Shown here in pieces: positions 33,763-42,911 of a DNA stretch of 64,000 nucleotides. The notes under the pieces are model-generated. The model did not search any database. It saw only the letters and a program-made list of their open reading frames with translations, and was not told the DNA's origin. How positions within the stretch are numbered: position 1 is the first letter of the stretch; each line of letters opens with the position of its first letter. Origin of the DNA: Nocardia grenadensis NBRC 108939 (GTDB lineage Bacteria > Actinomycetota > Actinomycetes > Mycobacteriales > Mycobacteriaceae). The stretch covers positions 186,001-250,000 of the forward strand of contig NZ_BDCJ01000019.1 in the NCBI RefSeq assembly GCF_001613445.1, in the 5' to 3' direction. A program made the translations under genes and the position numbers.

Positions 33763-34628
33763 TACCTGTCGACGCTACTCGCTTCCGGCGCGGTGACCAC
33801 GAATCTCCGCAGCGCAAGACTCGGGTTGGTCCGCCGGACCCGGTCCACCAGGCCGGACTCCAGCTCCGCGACGGCGATACCGGGCGCGTCGGCCAGTTCG
33901 GCCAGCACCCGGCCCGCGGGGTCGACGATCATCGAGGCACCGGCACCGCGCGGCCCGCACTGGTCGGCACCGGCCACATACACCGTGTTCTCGATGGCTC
34001 GGGCCCGCAGCAGCGTGGTCCACTGATCGACCTTGCCCGGTCCGGGGATCCACTGCGCGGGCAACAGCAGGACCTGCGCGCCGGACACGGCCAGTCGCCG
34101 GAACCCCTCCGGGAAGCGGAGATCGAAACAGGTCTGCAGTCCGAAGGTGAGTCCGTCGGCGGTGAACAGTGCCGGTTCGTCCAGCGGTCCGGGCGCCACC
34201 ACCTCCGATTCGCGCTGACCGAACGCGTCGTAGAGGTGCACCTTGCGGTAGTGCGTGCGCAGGGAGCCGTCGGGACCGAGCACGACCAGAGTGTTGTGGA
34301 TCCGCTCGTCACCGGGCGGGGCCGTCTCCACCATCCCGGCGACCAGGTACACCCCGGTCTCGACGGCCAGTTCCGACAAGGCGGTGACATACGGGCCGTC
34401 GAGCGGTTGCGCGGCGGCCAGGGCCCGCTCGTCGAGCCGGCCGAGCGCGAACATCGAATACTCGGGAGCCACCACGATCCGGGCGCCCTGCTCGGCCGCT
34501 GCCCGCACCTGCGCGGTGAGTGCGGCGAGATTGGCCTCGATATCGGTATGCGGTGCGAACTGCACGACCGCGAGAACCGTCGTACCGGCGTGCGGAGGGT
34601 CGGAGAGCTCGGTGGGGGCGGCGTTCAT
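33762..34628 (-). CDS. Nitrilase-superfamily carbon-nitrogen hydrolase
   Basis: A 288-residue amidase of the nitrilase superfamily. The catalytic triad is visible as Glu in VAPEYSMF, Lys in HYRKVHLYD and Cys in QTCFDLRFPE. The pattern HYRKVHLYDAFG and FPEGFRRLA is that of the omega-amidase/deaminated-glutathione amidase branch. Likely substrates are small amides; the exact one is not clear. It is the first gene of a two-gene operon with the phosphoribosyltransferase and is divergent from deaD. Confidence 0.87.
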   Translation of the reverse strand: MNAAPTELSDPPHAGTTVLAVVQFAPHTDIEANLAALTAQVRAAAEQGARIVVAPEYSMFALGRLDERALAAAQPLDGPYVTALSELAVETGVYLVAGMVETAPPGDERIHNTLVVLGPDGSLRTHYRKVHLYDAFGQRESEVVAPGPLDEPALFTADGLTFGLQTCFDLRFPEGFRRLAVSGAQVLLLPAQWIPGPGKVDQWTTLLRARAIENTVYVAGADQCGPRGAGASMIVDPAGRVLAELADAPGIAVAELESGLVDRVRRTNPSLALRRFVVTAPEASSVDR

Positions 34629-34688
34629 GCTGACACCGTATGGGCCGGTGGGCCGGACGACCAGGCCGTACCAGTAAACTCCTGGTCA

Positions 34689-36491
34689 ATGAGCACCAAT
34701 GAGGGCGACGACAACCTGGGCGAGAACCCCGGGGAGACCGAACCCGAAACCGCCGGACCGTCCTTCGCAGATCTCGGTATCGATGACCGCATCCTTTCGG
34801 CCATCGCCGACGTCGGCTACGAATCGCCCTCCCCCATCCAGGCCGCGACCATCCCGCCGCTGTTGGCGGGCACGGATGTAGTCGGTCTGGCACAGACCGG
34901 TACCGGTAAGACGGCGGCCTTCGCGATCCCCATCCTGATGGGCCTGCTGCAGGAGCATCCCGCCGGCAAACAGCCGGCCGCGCTGGTGCTCGCCCCCACC
35001 CGGGAACTGGCGATCCAGGTCGCCGAGGCGTTCGGCCGCTACGCCACGCATATGCCGGGCACCCATGTCCTGCCGATCTACGGCGGCCAGAGCTACGGGG
35101 TCCAGCTGTCCGGTCTCCGGCGCGGCGCCCAGGTGGTGGTGGGCACCCCGGGCCGGGTGATCGATCATCTGGAAAAGGGCACCCTGGACCTGTCGAAGCT
35201 GCGCTATCTGGTGCTCGACGAGGCCGACGAGATGCTGAAGATGGGGTTCCAGGAGGATGTGGAGCGCATCCTCGCCGACACCCCGGCCGAGAAGCAGGTG
35301 GCGCTGTTCTCCGCCACCATGCCCGCGGCGATCCGCAAGATCTCCAAGCAGTACCTGCGCGAGCCGGTCGAGATCACGGTCAAGGCCAAGACCAGCACCG
35401 CCACCAATATCGCCCAGCGCTGGGTGTTGGTATCGCATCAGCGCAAACTCGACGCGCTGACCAGGATCCTCGAGGTGGAGTCCTTCGAGGCCATGATCAT
35501 TTTCGTGCGTACCAAACAGGCCACCGAGGAATTGGCCGAGAAACTGCGCGCCCGCGGTTTCTCCGCCGCGGCCATCAACGGCGATATCGCCCAGGCCCAG
35601 CGGGAACGGACCATCGGTCAGCTGAAAGCGGGCACACTCGACATCCTGGTCGCCACCGATGTCGCCGCCCGCGGGCTCGATGTGGACCGGATCTCCCATG
35701 TCGTGAACTACGACATCCCGCACGACACCGAATCCTATGTGCACCGCATCGGCCGGACCGGCCGCGCGGGCCGTAGCGGCGAGGCGCTGCTGTTCGTCGC
35801 CCCGCGCGAACGCCATCTGCTCAAATCCATCGAACGCGCCACCCGGCATCCGCTGACCGAGATGCAGCTGCCCAGCGTCGACGATGTGAACGCCCAGCGG
35901 GTCGCGAAGTTCGGCGACGCCATCACCGAGAATCTCAGCTCGGACAATCTCGCGCTGTTCCGCAAACTGATCGAGGACTACGAGCAGGAGCACAACACCC
36001 CGCTGGCCGATATCGCGGCCGCGCTGGCGGTGGCGGCGCACGACGGGGACAGCTTCTTCCTCGAACCCGAACCGGAGCCGGTGGAGCGGCCGCGGCGCGA
36101 ACGGGCGCCGCGCCGGTTCGAGGAAGGCGGCTTCGAGGAACGTCGCGGTGCGTCCCGGCATCGCGCGACCGGCGCGGAGTTGGCCACGTACCGCATCAGC
36201 GTGGGCAAACGGCACCGGGTGGTGCCCGGCGCGATCGTCGGCGCCATCGCCAACGAGGGCGGCCTGCGGCGCAGCGATTTCGGGCATATCAGTATCCGGC
36301 CGGACCACAGCCTGGTGGAACTGCCCGCCCAGCTGCCGCCGGAGACCCTGGAGGCATTGCGCAGCACCCGCATCAGCGGTGTATTGATCCAGCTGCAGCT
36401 CGACCAGGGCCCGCCCGGGCATCGCTTCATCGGCCGCGGCCCCCGGCGCGACGGCCCGAAGCGTCAGGATCGCCGGAAACCGCGTTCCTGA
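34689..36491 (+). CDS. deaD: DEAD-box ATP-dependent RNA helicase
   Basis: A 600-residue DeaD/CsdA-type helicase. Motifs in order: Q motif (SPSPIQAATIP), AQTGTGKT, PTRELAIQ, TPGR, DEAD, SAT, FVRTK, ATDVAARGLD and HRIGRTGR. An acidic-to-basic linker (about 450-495) leads to a C-terminal DbpA-type RNA-binding domain (about 495-570, ending ISGVLIQL) and a basic tail. It unwinds RNA duplexes during ribosome assembly and cold adaptation. ATG 34689 has no clear ribosome-binding site, but the family N-terminus begins near here. In M. tuberculosis deaD (Rv1253) is also close to an Rv1251c-type gene and kgd. Confidence 0.93.
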   Translation: MSTNEGDDNLGENPGETEPETAGPSFADLGIDDRILSAIADVGYESPSPIQAATIPPLLAGTDVVGLAQTGTGKTAAFAIPILMGLLQEHPAGKQPAALVLAPTRELAIQVAEAFGRYATHMPGTHVLPIYGGQSYGVQLSGLRRGAQVVVGTPGRVIDHLEKGTLDLSKLRYLVLDEADEMLKMGFQEDVERILADTPAEKQVALFSATMPAAIRKISKQYLREPVEITVKAKTSTATNIAQRWVLVSHQRKLDALTRILEVESFEAMIIFVRTKQATEELAEKLRARGFSAAAINGDIAQAQRERTIGQLKAGTLDILVATDVAARGLDVDRISHVVNYDIPHDTESYVHRIGRTGRAGRSGEALLFVAPRERHLLKSIERATRHPLTEMQLPSVDDVNAQRVAKFGDAITENLSSDNLALFRKLIEDYEQEHNTPLADIAAALAVAAHDGDSFFLEPEPEPVERPRRERAPRRFEEGGFEERRGASRHRATGAELATYRISVGKRHRVVPGAIVGAIANEGGLRRSDFGHISIRPDHSLVELPAQLPPETLEALRSTRISGVLIQLQLDQGPPGHRFIGRGPRRDGPKRQDRRKPRS

Positions 36492-36596
36492 CGCGACGGC
36501 CCGTTCCACCAGGTCGGACCCGATGGCTACAGTGGGGCCCGTCCGGCCCGCGCGCGAGCGCCGGCCGGAGTGGCACTGGGCGCAGGAGGGCCGTCG

Positions 36597-39500
36597 TTGT
36601 TCGTTGTCGGTGATCGGGTGGTGTACGGCGCCGCGGATCTGGTGCGCGCCGCGCGCTGCGAATTCGCGCTGCTGCGCGCGCTCGACGCCGAACTGGGCAC
36701 CGTGGGCCCGCTCCCCGATGGTGACAACGGGTACGCGACAGCCGATCACGCGCGCGACGGCCACGCGATCACGGCAATCGACCGGGTGCTCGGTGATATC
36801 CGGCAGCGATACACGAGCGCGCTGATCGAGATCCCCCGGCCGGGAGTGTCGCCCGATGCGCTCGCGGCGCTGTCCACGGCGCACACCGAAACCCTCGCCG
36901 CCCTCGACTCCGGCGCACCGGCGGTGCGCGATCCGCTCATCTCCGACGGGGAGGTGTTCGCCTCCGCCGATCTGCTGACCCGCACCGCCGACGGTATCCG
37001 GCTGCACGGCGTCGATACCGACGGTTCGGGGCCGGTCGCCACGGCGCTGCGGATCACCGTCGCCGCGGCGCTGTTCGAGCAACGATCGGTCCGGGTCGCC
37101 CCGCAACTGTCGGTCCACTCGGAAACCGGCAGCCACCACGTCGAGCTCTCCGACACCCGGCCGGTGTATTCGGCCCGGCGACAACGGGTCACCGAGATCC
37201 TGGCCGAGCATTCCAGCGAACTGCTGCCGGTGCAGTGGGGCGATCCGCGCTTCCGCGCCTGCCACCGGTGCGCCGTCTGCCGCGCCGCCCGCGCCGAGGC
37301 CCGGGATCTGCTGCTGGTCGCCGGAATGGATCTGCCCACGCGGGCCGCTCTGCGCGCGGCCGGTGTCGCCACCATCGACCGGCTCACCACCCGTACCGTC
37401 GCCACCCCGGAGATACCCCCGCGCCTGCTGACCCGGTTGCGCACCCAGGCCTTCGTCCAGCTGCGCCAGGAACATTCCGGCCGCGGCGAATACGTCACCG
37501 CCGACCCGTCCGCCCTCGATATGCTGCCCGCCGCCACCCCCGGCGACCTCGCACTCGACGTCGACGAGGTCGCCCCGGGCCGGTTACGGATCGAGATCGC
37601 CGCCCGCGATACCGTCCGCCTGACCCGTGAGATCCCGCTCGAATCCCCCGGGGTCACGCTCACGCGACGGCACGAACTGCGCGCCGTGGGGCGCCGGGCC
37701 TTCACCGATATCCTCGCCGCGCTCACCGAACCGCTGCTGGCCGAGCCCGATCTGCACATCTACCACTACACCGCCGCCGCCCGGACATTTCTGTTACACA
37801 CCGCCGCCCGGCTCGGCTTCGGCGAGGAAACCGTGGACGTGCTGCTGCGGGCGGGCACCCTGGTGGACCTGTATCCGATATTCCGGGGCGCTTTCGTCGC
37901 CGGATCGCAGACCTACGCGCTGCCCGCCGTCGCCGCGGTGCTCGACGGCACCCCGGCGGATCCCGGGGCCCGTACCGTGCTGCGGCTCGCGGACCGGTTA
38001 CGCGCACAGATGGGCGACCCGCCGGTCGGGCACGTCCAGACGCTGGACCGCCTGCTGCGTGAAACGCCCTCGGCGCAACCCTCGTCCACCGAGGCCGCCC
38101 TGGCCGAATTCGCCGCGCGGCGCCCGGACGTGGAGACGGAGGACCCGGCGGAACCGCACCGGGTCGCCGCACTGACCTCCGCGCTGCTCGGCTATCACCG
38201 CCGGGAACAGCAGACGGCCTGGTGGGCGCATATCGACCGGTTGACCCATCCGCCGGCCGACTGGGCCGCCGCACCCGGGGTCATGGTGGCCGATTCGGCC
38301 GCGGTCGATACGAAATGGCATATCGGTCCCGGTGATACGGTGCGCCGCTTCCTGCGGATCACCGGCCGGCTGGCCGGTCCGGGCCTCGCGCCGGGCACCA
38401 CGGTCTGCGTGGTCTACGAACCCGCGGGACGCGCGCCGCGGGCCGTCCGTACCTGCGGGAAAGCCACGGTTCTCGGCTGTGCGGTGGACACCGATTTCGC
38501 CGATACCGTGCGCCTGGAGGAGACCCTGGCGCCCGGGGCCGAACCGCACGACGAACTGCCGGTCGCGCTGGCACCGGCACTGCCGGACCCGCCCGTCGCC
38601 GCGGCGGACGCGGTAGAGGATATCGGCCGGCAGCTGCTCGTCTCGCTGCCCGCGATCCCCGCGTCGCCGCTGTTCGACCTGCTGACCCGCCGCCCACCCC
38701 GCCTCGGCGCCACCGCCCCGGGCACCGCCGGGTCGCAGCTACCGCCCGCCGGGGAAGACCCGCGGGCCGCGATCTCCGCGGCGCTGCGCGACTTGGATCG
38801 TTCGTATCTCGCGGTGCAGGCTCCCACCGGAACCGGCCGGACCGCCGTCCTGGCCGATGTGCTGGCCGCGCTGGTCGCCGGGGACAACTGGCGGATCGGT
38901 ATCGTCGCGCCGACCGTCGCGCCGGTCGAGAATCTGCTCGACGCGGTGGTGCGCGCGGGTGTGCTGCCCGAGCTGGTCGCCAAGAGCGACTCGGTGGCCG
39001 TGGCTCCCGAATGGCTGATCCTCGAAGCCGACCGCTATCCCCGGTTCCTGGCGAACGCGATCCGCGGCTGCGTGGTGGGCGGCACCCCCGCCGACTTCAC
39101 CGACCCGCTACGGATCCCGCGTGATTCGCTGGACCTCCTGGTGATCGCCGACGCGAACGCCTTCCCACTGGCGACCACGGCCGCGGTCTCGGTGAGTGCC
39201 CGCAATCTGCTGCTCACCGGTGACCCGGCAGCCCGGTACGATCCCGATCCGGGCCCGCATCCGGAACCGGTGCGCACACCGGCCCTCACCTGGCCGAGTT
39301 CCGGTCACGTGACACTGCCGTCCACCCATGGATATTTCCTGGGCCGGACCCGGCGCCTGCATCCGCGGTTGAGCGAGGCGCTGTCACCGCTCTACTTCGA
39401 CGGCCGGTTGCGGGCGTATCCGCCGCCCGCCGAGCCGTTCGCCGATGCCGTCGAGCCCGGAATCACCACGGTGCCGGTGGAGCACCACGGCGACAGCACG

Positions 39501-39932
39501 GCCTCCGACGCCGAAGCCCGCGAGGTCCTGCACCAGATCCGGAACCTGCTGGGACAGCGATGGGATGACGGCACCGGGCCCCGGCTCCTGCAACCGCACG
39601 ACATTGTCGTGGTGTCCCCGTACCGTGCTCAGGTGAGCCGGATCCGGAGCCTGCTGGCGCGGGCGCGGTTCGAGGAAGTATTGGTGGGCACCCCGGATCT
39701 GCTCCGCGGACGAGAGGCGGCGGTGGTCCTGCTCTCCCTGGCGGCGTCGAGCCCCGAGGATTCGCCGATCACCGTCGGTGCGCTGCTGTCGCCCGCACTG
39801 GTACACGATGCGGTGGGCCGGGCCCGCCGGCGCGCGGTGATCGTACGTTCCCCGCTACTCACCGAATTCCTGCCGGAGACGCTCGATGAATTGGCGAGTA
39901 TTTCCCGGTTCGTGCGATTGGAGAACCGATAG
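36597..39932 (+). CDS. Degenerate RecB-like nuclease/SF1 helicase (TM0106-type architecture)
   Basis: A 1111-residue protein with the layout of TM0106-type proteins: a RecB-like nuclease region (about 1-230, Cys cluster RACHRCAVC), an RNase H-like region (about 300-460, HIYHYTAAARTFLL, LVDLYPIFRG) and a C-terminal SF1 helicase (about 730-1111). Catalytic residues are replaced throughout. The nuclease has GVDTDGSG where the family has a DTK motif. The RNase H part has LDVDE instead of DFEGDP. Walker A is TGTGRT, Walker B is VIADANAF instead of DEA, GDPQQ is GDPAAR, and FQGQEA is LLRGREA. The frame is intact. TTG 36597 follows AGGAGG by seven bases; GTG 36570 is the alternative. It follows deaD and may be co-transcribed. 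Probably a non-catalytic scaffold. Confidence 0.8.
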   Translation: MFVVGDRVVYGAADLVRAARCEFALLRALDAELGTVGPLPDGDNGYATADHARDGHAITAIDRVLGDIRQRYTSALIEIPRPGVSPDALAALSTAHTETLAALDSGAPAVRDPLISDGEVFASADLLTRTADGIRLHGVDTDGSGPVATALRITVAAALFEQRSVRVAPQLSVHSETGSHHVELSDTRPVYSARRQRVTEILAEHSSELLPVQWGDPRFRACHRCAVCRAARAEARDLLLVAGMDLPTRAALRAAGVATIDRLTTRTVATPEIPPRLLTRLRTQAFVQLRQEHSGRGEYVTADPSALDMLPAATPGDLALDVDEVAPGRLRIEIAARDTVRLTREIPLESPGVTLTRRHELRAVGRRAFTDILAALTEPLLAEPDLHIYHYTAAARTFLLHTAARLGFGEETVDVLLRAGTLVDLYPIFRGAFVAGSQTYALPAVAAVLDGTPADPGARTVLRLADRLRAQMGDPPVGHVQTLDRLLRETPSAQPSSTEAALAEFAARRPDVETEDPAEPHRVAALTSALLGYHRREQQTAWWAHIDRLTHPPADWAAAPGVMVADSAAVDTKWHIGPGDTVRRFLRITGRLAGPGLAPGTTVCVVYEPAGRAPRAVRTCGKATVLGCAVDTDFADTVRLEETLAPGAEPHDELPVALAPALPDPPVAAADAVEDIGRQLLVSLPAIPASPLFDLLTRRPPRLGATAPGTAGSQLPPAGEDPRAAISAALRDLDRSYLAVQAPTGTGRTAVLADVLAALVAGDNWRIGIVAPTVAPVENLLDAVVRAGVLPELVAKSDSVAVAPEWLILEADRYPRFLANAIRGCVVGGTPADFTDPLRIPRDSLDLLVIADANAFPLATTAAVSVSARNLLLTGDPAARYDPDPGPHPEPVRTPALTWPSSGHVTLPSTHGYFLGRTRRLHPRLSEALSPLYFDGRLRAYPPPAEPFADAVEPGITTVPVEHHGDSTASDAEAREVLHQIRNLLGQRWDDGTGPRLLQPHDIVVVSPYRAQVSRIRSLLARARFEEVLVGTPDLLRGREAAVVLLSLAASSPEDSPITVGALLSPALVHDAVGRARRRAVIVRSPLLTEFLPETLDELASISRFVRLENR

Positions 39933-40042
39933 GTATTCACGGACCGATTCATCCTGCTGGGACAGTCGGTGCCGTTACCCGGAATTACTCGGCCCGAGAG
40001 GAATTACCGCCGAATATGGGCCACGCCGAATTCGTGTCGGCC

Positions 40043-41230
40043 TCATCCGAAACATTTACCTTCACCACGATATGTGGGCACCGCCGCGCGCGAGCCGTCA
40101 CCGTCCACCAGATACAACCGGTCGAACCGTTCACACAGCTCACCGGCCTTGGCGTGCCGGAACCACACCCGGTCCCCGATCGACAGATCCGCGGCGCCGG
40201 CCAGCGGCGTCTGCACCTCGCCCGCCCCTTCCGTACCGAGCAGCCGTAACCCCTTCGGCCACACCGGTTCGGGCACCCGCGTCGCCCCCGCCGGCCCGGA
40301 TGCGATATATCCCCCGGCGAAAACCGTAACCATTCCGGGCGCCGGCCGGCGCAGTACCGGTAACGCGAAAAACATTGCGGGCCTTGGACGGAACGATCGA
40401 TATCCGTCGAACAGCGTCGGTACGTACAGGCCCGATCCTGCGGTGATCTCGGTGACGCCCGGTGCGGCGGCGGATAATTCGATCGAACCGGTACCGCCGC
40501 TGTTGACGATCTCGAGCGGACCGGTCACCGCGTGTACGGCGTCCAGCACCGCGCCGCGGCGGCGGCCGATCTCCCGAGCAGAGGCCTTCTTCACCAGCCG
40601 CACCGGCAGCGAGGTGTCCGGCAGCCCGGCGATCTGCGCCTCGTAGGTCATCAGCCCGACCACCCGGAATCCGCGGGCGGCGGCCGTCTCGGCCAGTTCG
40701 GCGGCCTGGTCCGGGGTCCGGATCGGCGAGCGACGCACCCCGAGATGCACGGGACCGATCCGCAGCGAGGCGTCCACGTCCAGGCAGATCCGGGGATGCA
40801 CGGTCGCGCTGCCGACCGCGGCCCGAATGAGATCGAGCTGCGCCACATCGTCGACCATCAGCGTGATCGCCGCCAGCAGGACCGGGTCGCCGCCGAGTTC
40901 GGCCAGCGCCGCGCGATCGGCACTCGGGTAGCCGAGCAGCACATCACGGGCGCCCTGCCGGACCAGCCAGATCGCCTCGGCCGCCGAATAGGACATGAGG
41001 CCGGCGAAGCCGCCCGCGGCGGTCAGCCCGGTACCGAGCACTTCCTCCAGGACCGCGCGGCAGCGTACGGATTTACTGGCCACCCGGATGGGCCGACCCG
41101 CGGCACGGCGCACCAGGTCGGCGGCATTCGACCGCAGTGCGGTGAGGTCCACCGCGGCCAATGGCGGGTCCAGGTCCGCGGTGGCCGCGTGCAGTGGGGC
41201 AATCGGCGAGGTCGCACTCACCCGGACCAC
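40043..41230 (-). CDS. PLP-dependent amino acid deaminase/aldolase, alanine racemase fold
   Basis: A 395-residue fold-type III PLP enzyme. The PLP lysine lies in IRVASKSVRC, and the barrel continues with ICLDVDASLRIG, VNSGGTGSIE (phosphate binding) and ITAGSGLYVPTLFDGY. The C-terminal beta-domain ends with a histidine-containing GDRVWFRHAKAGELCERF. Relatives include D-threonine aldolase and D-serine dehydratase-like proteins, which act on beta-hydroxy amino acids. The substrate here is undefined. The GTG start at 41230 is the first plausible one; VRVSATSP is not conserved enough to be sure. It lies downstream of the TetR-like gene on the same strand. Confidence 0.8.
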   Translation of the reverse strand: MVRVSATSPIAPLHAATADLDPPLAAVDLTALRSNAADLVRRAAGRPIRVASKSVRCRAVLEEVLGTGLTAAGGFAGLMSYSAAEAIWLVRQGARDVLLGYPSADRAALAELGGDPVLLAAITLMVDDVAQLDLIRAAVGSATVHPRICLDVDASLRIGPVHLGVRRSPIRTPDQAAELAETAAARGFRVVGLMTYEAQIAGLPDTSLPVRLVKKASAREIGRRRGAVLDAVHAVTGPLEIVNSGGTGSIELSAAAPGVTEITAGSGLYVPTLFDGYRSFRPRPAMFFALPVLRRPAPGMVTVFAGGYIASGPAGATRVPEPVWPKGLRLLGTEGAGEVQTPLAGAADLSIGDRVWFRHAKAGELCERFDRLYLVDGDGSRAAVPTYRGEGKCFG

Positions 41231-41260
41231 TCAACCATCGTACTGGTCGAACGTCCAGCT

Positions 41261-41755
41261 TTATCGAGAGGAGTTTCCGGTGTCGATCGCGCGGGTGATC
41301 AGATTGGAGACCAGATCGTCGAAGGCGACCAGGACGACCTCATCGTCACAATCGGCCAGCCAGCGCAGCACCGAACCCTGGACCACCATGATCACGTAGG
41401 ACGCCACCGATTCGACCGGCTCGATCCAGCGGGTGCCGGAACGTGCGGCACACAGCTCGAGCCATTCGATCACATCACGCTGCTGGGCACGCTGCCGCTT
41501 GGAGACCACCGGGTCGGGCACATAGTCCGCGGTCGAGTCCCAGTGCCGGCACAGCGTCTGCACGGTCTTGGAGTAGGCGTGGATCTGCTGCACCGGCGTC
41601 GCCTTCACGAGCGGCCAGTAGGCGCTCACCCCGGCGTGCAGCAGCACCCGCAGCGCCCGTAATCCGGTGATATCCATAACCGCGTCGGCATGATCGACCG
41701 CTTCACGCACGGCCGACCGAATCCGGACCTCCGCTATTTCTCCACGTACGCCCAA
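41261..41755 (-). CDS. TetR-like ligand-binding protein lacking a visible helix-turn-helix
   Basis: The recognisable part reads as the C-terminal, ligand-binding half of a TetR regulator: LLHAGVSAYWPLVKATPVQQ, RQRAQQRDVIEWLELCAARSG and VLRWLADCDDEVVLVAFDDLV. With a TTG start at 41755, six bases after GAGGGAG, the product is 164 residues and has no DNA-binding domain. The open frame upstream to 42112 encodes Cys/Arg/Pro-rich sequence unlike a helix-turn-helix. Either the N-terminus was lost, or the start or frame is misread, or this is a natural ligand-binding fragment. It precedes the PLP enzyme gene by 30 bases and may regulate it. Confidence 0.6.
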   Translation of the reverse strand: MGVRGEIAEVRIRSAVREAVDHADAVMDITGLRALRVLLHAGVSAYWPLVKATPVQQIHAYSKTVQTLCRHWDSTADYVPDPVVSKRQRAQQRDVIEWLELCAARSGTRWIEPVESVASYVIMVVQGSVLRWLADCDDEVVLVAFDDLVSNLITRAIDTGNSSR

Positions 41756-42149
41756 CGCAAGCTCCCTCGGCAAACAACTCGCACACTGCGGACCGAAAAC
41801 TCGGCACCGCAGTGGCCGGCCGGATCGGTAGGCATAGGTCGGGAAATCGCAGCCTATCCAATCCGTCTTCTCGATATTAGAAGGTTTTCGGGGTTTGAGA
41901 ACAGTTCTGGCTGGAAACTCGTACCCGAAGACTGTTTTCACGGTCCCGGCGGCAGCGAATCCACATACCCCGGGGAACCGGTACACGTGCGTCCGGCCCA
42001 CCTGGACCGACCCCCGGGAGACGTACCCGTACCGCCACAGCGTCTCATGACAGAGACCGTCGGCCAGTCTACGACCGTGGTCCGGCGATCTTCGACGGCT
42101 GTGCGGCATCACACAACGCGCCCGGTCGGGCGCCCGTTAGCCTGATGCG
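41756..42149. other. A+T-richer leader between divergent genes
   Basis: These 394 bases contain the least G+C-rich stretch nearby (about 41840-41940). It carries AGAACAGTTCT (41898-41908) and CTTCT-N7-AGAAG (41867-41883), both possible operators for the TetR-like gene. Reading frames through it look unlike real proteins. No helix-turn-helix coding was found in any minus-strand frame I read. Confidence 0.4.
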
Positions 42150-42908
42150 GTGACAAGCTCTCCCCTCGCCGGGCATCTCCGGATCAGCGGCACCTTCAAC
42201 TTTCGAGATCTCGGCGGATTGCGCCTGCGCGACGGCGGGACGACACGCCCCGGAGTCCTGCTCCGGTCGGCTCAGCTCAGCCGGCTCGACGACGCCGGCC
42301 ACACCACCCTCCGGGAACTGGGCGTCGGGGCGGTCCACGATCTGCGCGGTCATCTCGAGATCGAACGTGCCGGCGCCGACCACCTGCCCCCGGAGATCCG
42401 GCTGAACATCACCCCCTTCGACGACGGTACGGTCACCGCGCCCCCGCACGAGGCGGGCGCGGGCCGGGAAGACGCGCCCGGCGCCGCCCTCGCCTACATG
42501 ATGGACGTGTACCGCAATTTCCCGGCCCGGCCCGAGGCGCACGCCGCCATCACGGCCCTGGCCGAGGCGATCGTCGCCGACCGCGGGGCCGTCCTGGTGC
42601 ATTGCGCCGCCGGTAAGGATCGCACCGGCTGGACCATCGCCACGCTGCTGCGCGCCGTCGGGGTCGCCGAGTCCGAGATCTTCGCCGACTACCTGCTGAG
42701 CAATCAGGCGGTCGCCGAACTGCGCACCTCGCTGAAGGACGAGTTCGGCGCGGAGCTGCCGCAGGCCGTGCTCGAGGTACGGGAGGAATACCTGCGCGCG
42801 GGTCTGGAATCCGGTCTCGAACTGCACGGTGATTTCGATGCGTATCTGAGCGCCGCCGGACTCACCCCCGACCTGCGGGAGCGGCTGCGGGAACGCCTCG
42901 TCGCCTGA
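42150..42908 (+). CDS. Tyrosine/triple-specificity protein phosphatase, PtpB-like
   Basis: A 252-residue phosphatase. The P-loop VHCAAGKDRTGW has the Cx5R signature with Lys and Asp between, as in M. tuberculosis PtpB and lipid-acting triple-specificity phosphatases. The N-terminus contains GTFNFRDLGGLRLRDG and RPGVLLRSAQLSRL, typical of the family. The C-terminal LKDEFGAELPQAVLEVREEYL is the usual helical region. It starts at GTG 42150. Substrates may be phosphotyrosine proteins or phosphoinositides; the two Ser/Thr kinases in the window are not known partners. It ends three bases from the stop of the convergent adenylating enzyme. Confidence 0.88.
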   Translation: MTSSPLAGHLRISGTFNFRDLGGLRLRDGGTTRPGVLLRSAQLSRLDDAGHTTLRELGVGAVHDLRGHLEIERAGADHLPPEIRLNITPFDDGTVTAPPHEAGAGREDAPGAALAYMMDVYRNFPARPEAHAAITALAEAIVADRGAVLVHCAAGKDRTGWTIATLLRAVGVAESEIFADYLLSNQAVAELRTSLKDEFGAELPQAVLEVREEYLRAGLESGLELHGDFDAYLSAAGLTPDLRERLRERLVA

Positions 42909-42911
42909 CGC

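Noticed and set aside
34686..37475. A 929-codon minus-strand frame across deaD and the degenerate helicase
   Set aside because: It is antisense to two well-supported genes, has Gln/Gly/His/Arg-rich composition and no motif.
41690..42145. Plus-strand 151-codon frame in the A+T-rich leader
   Set aside because: No ribosome-binding site, no family, and composition typical of non-coding sequence.
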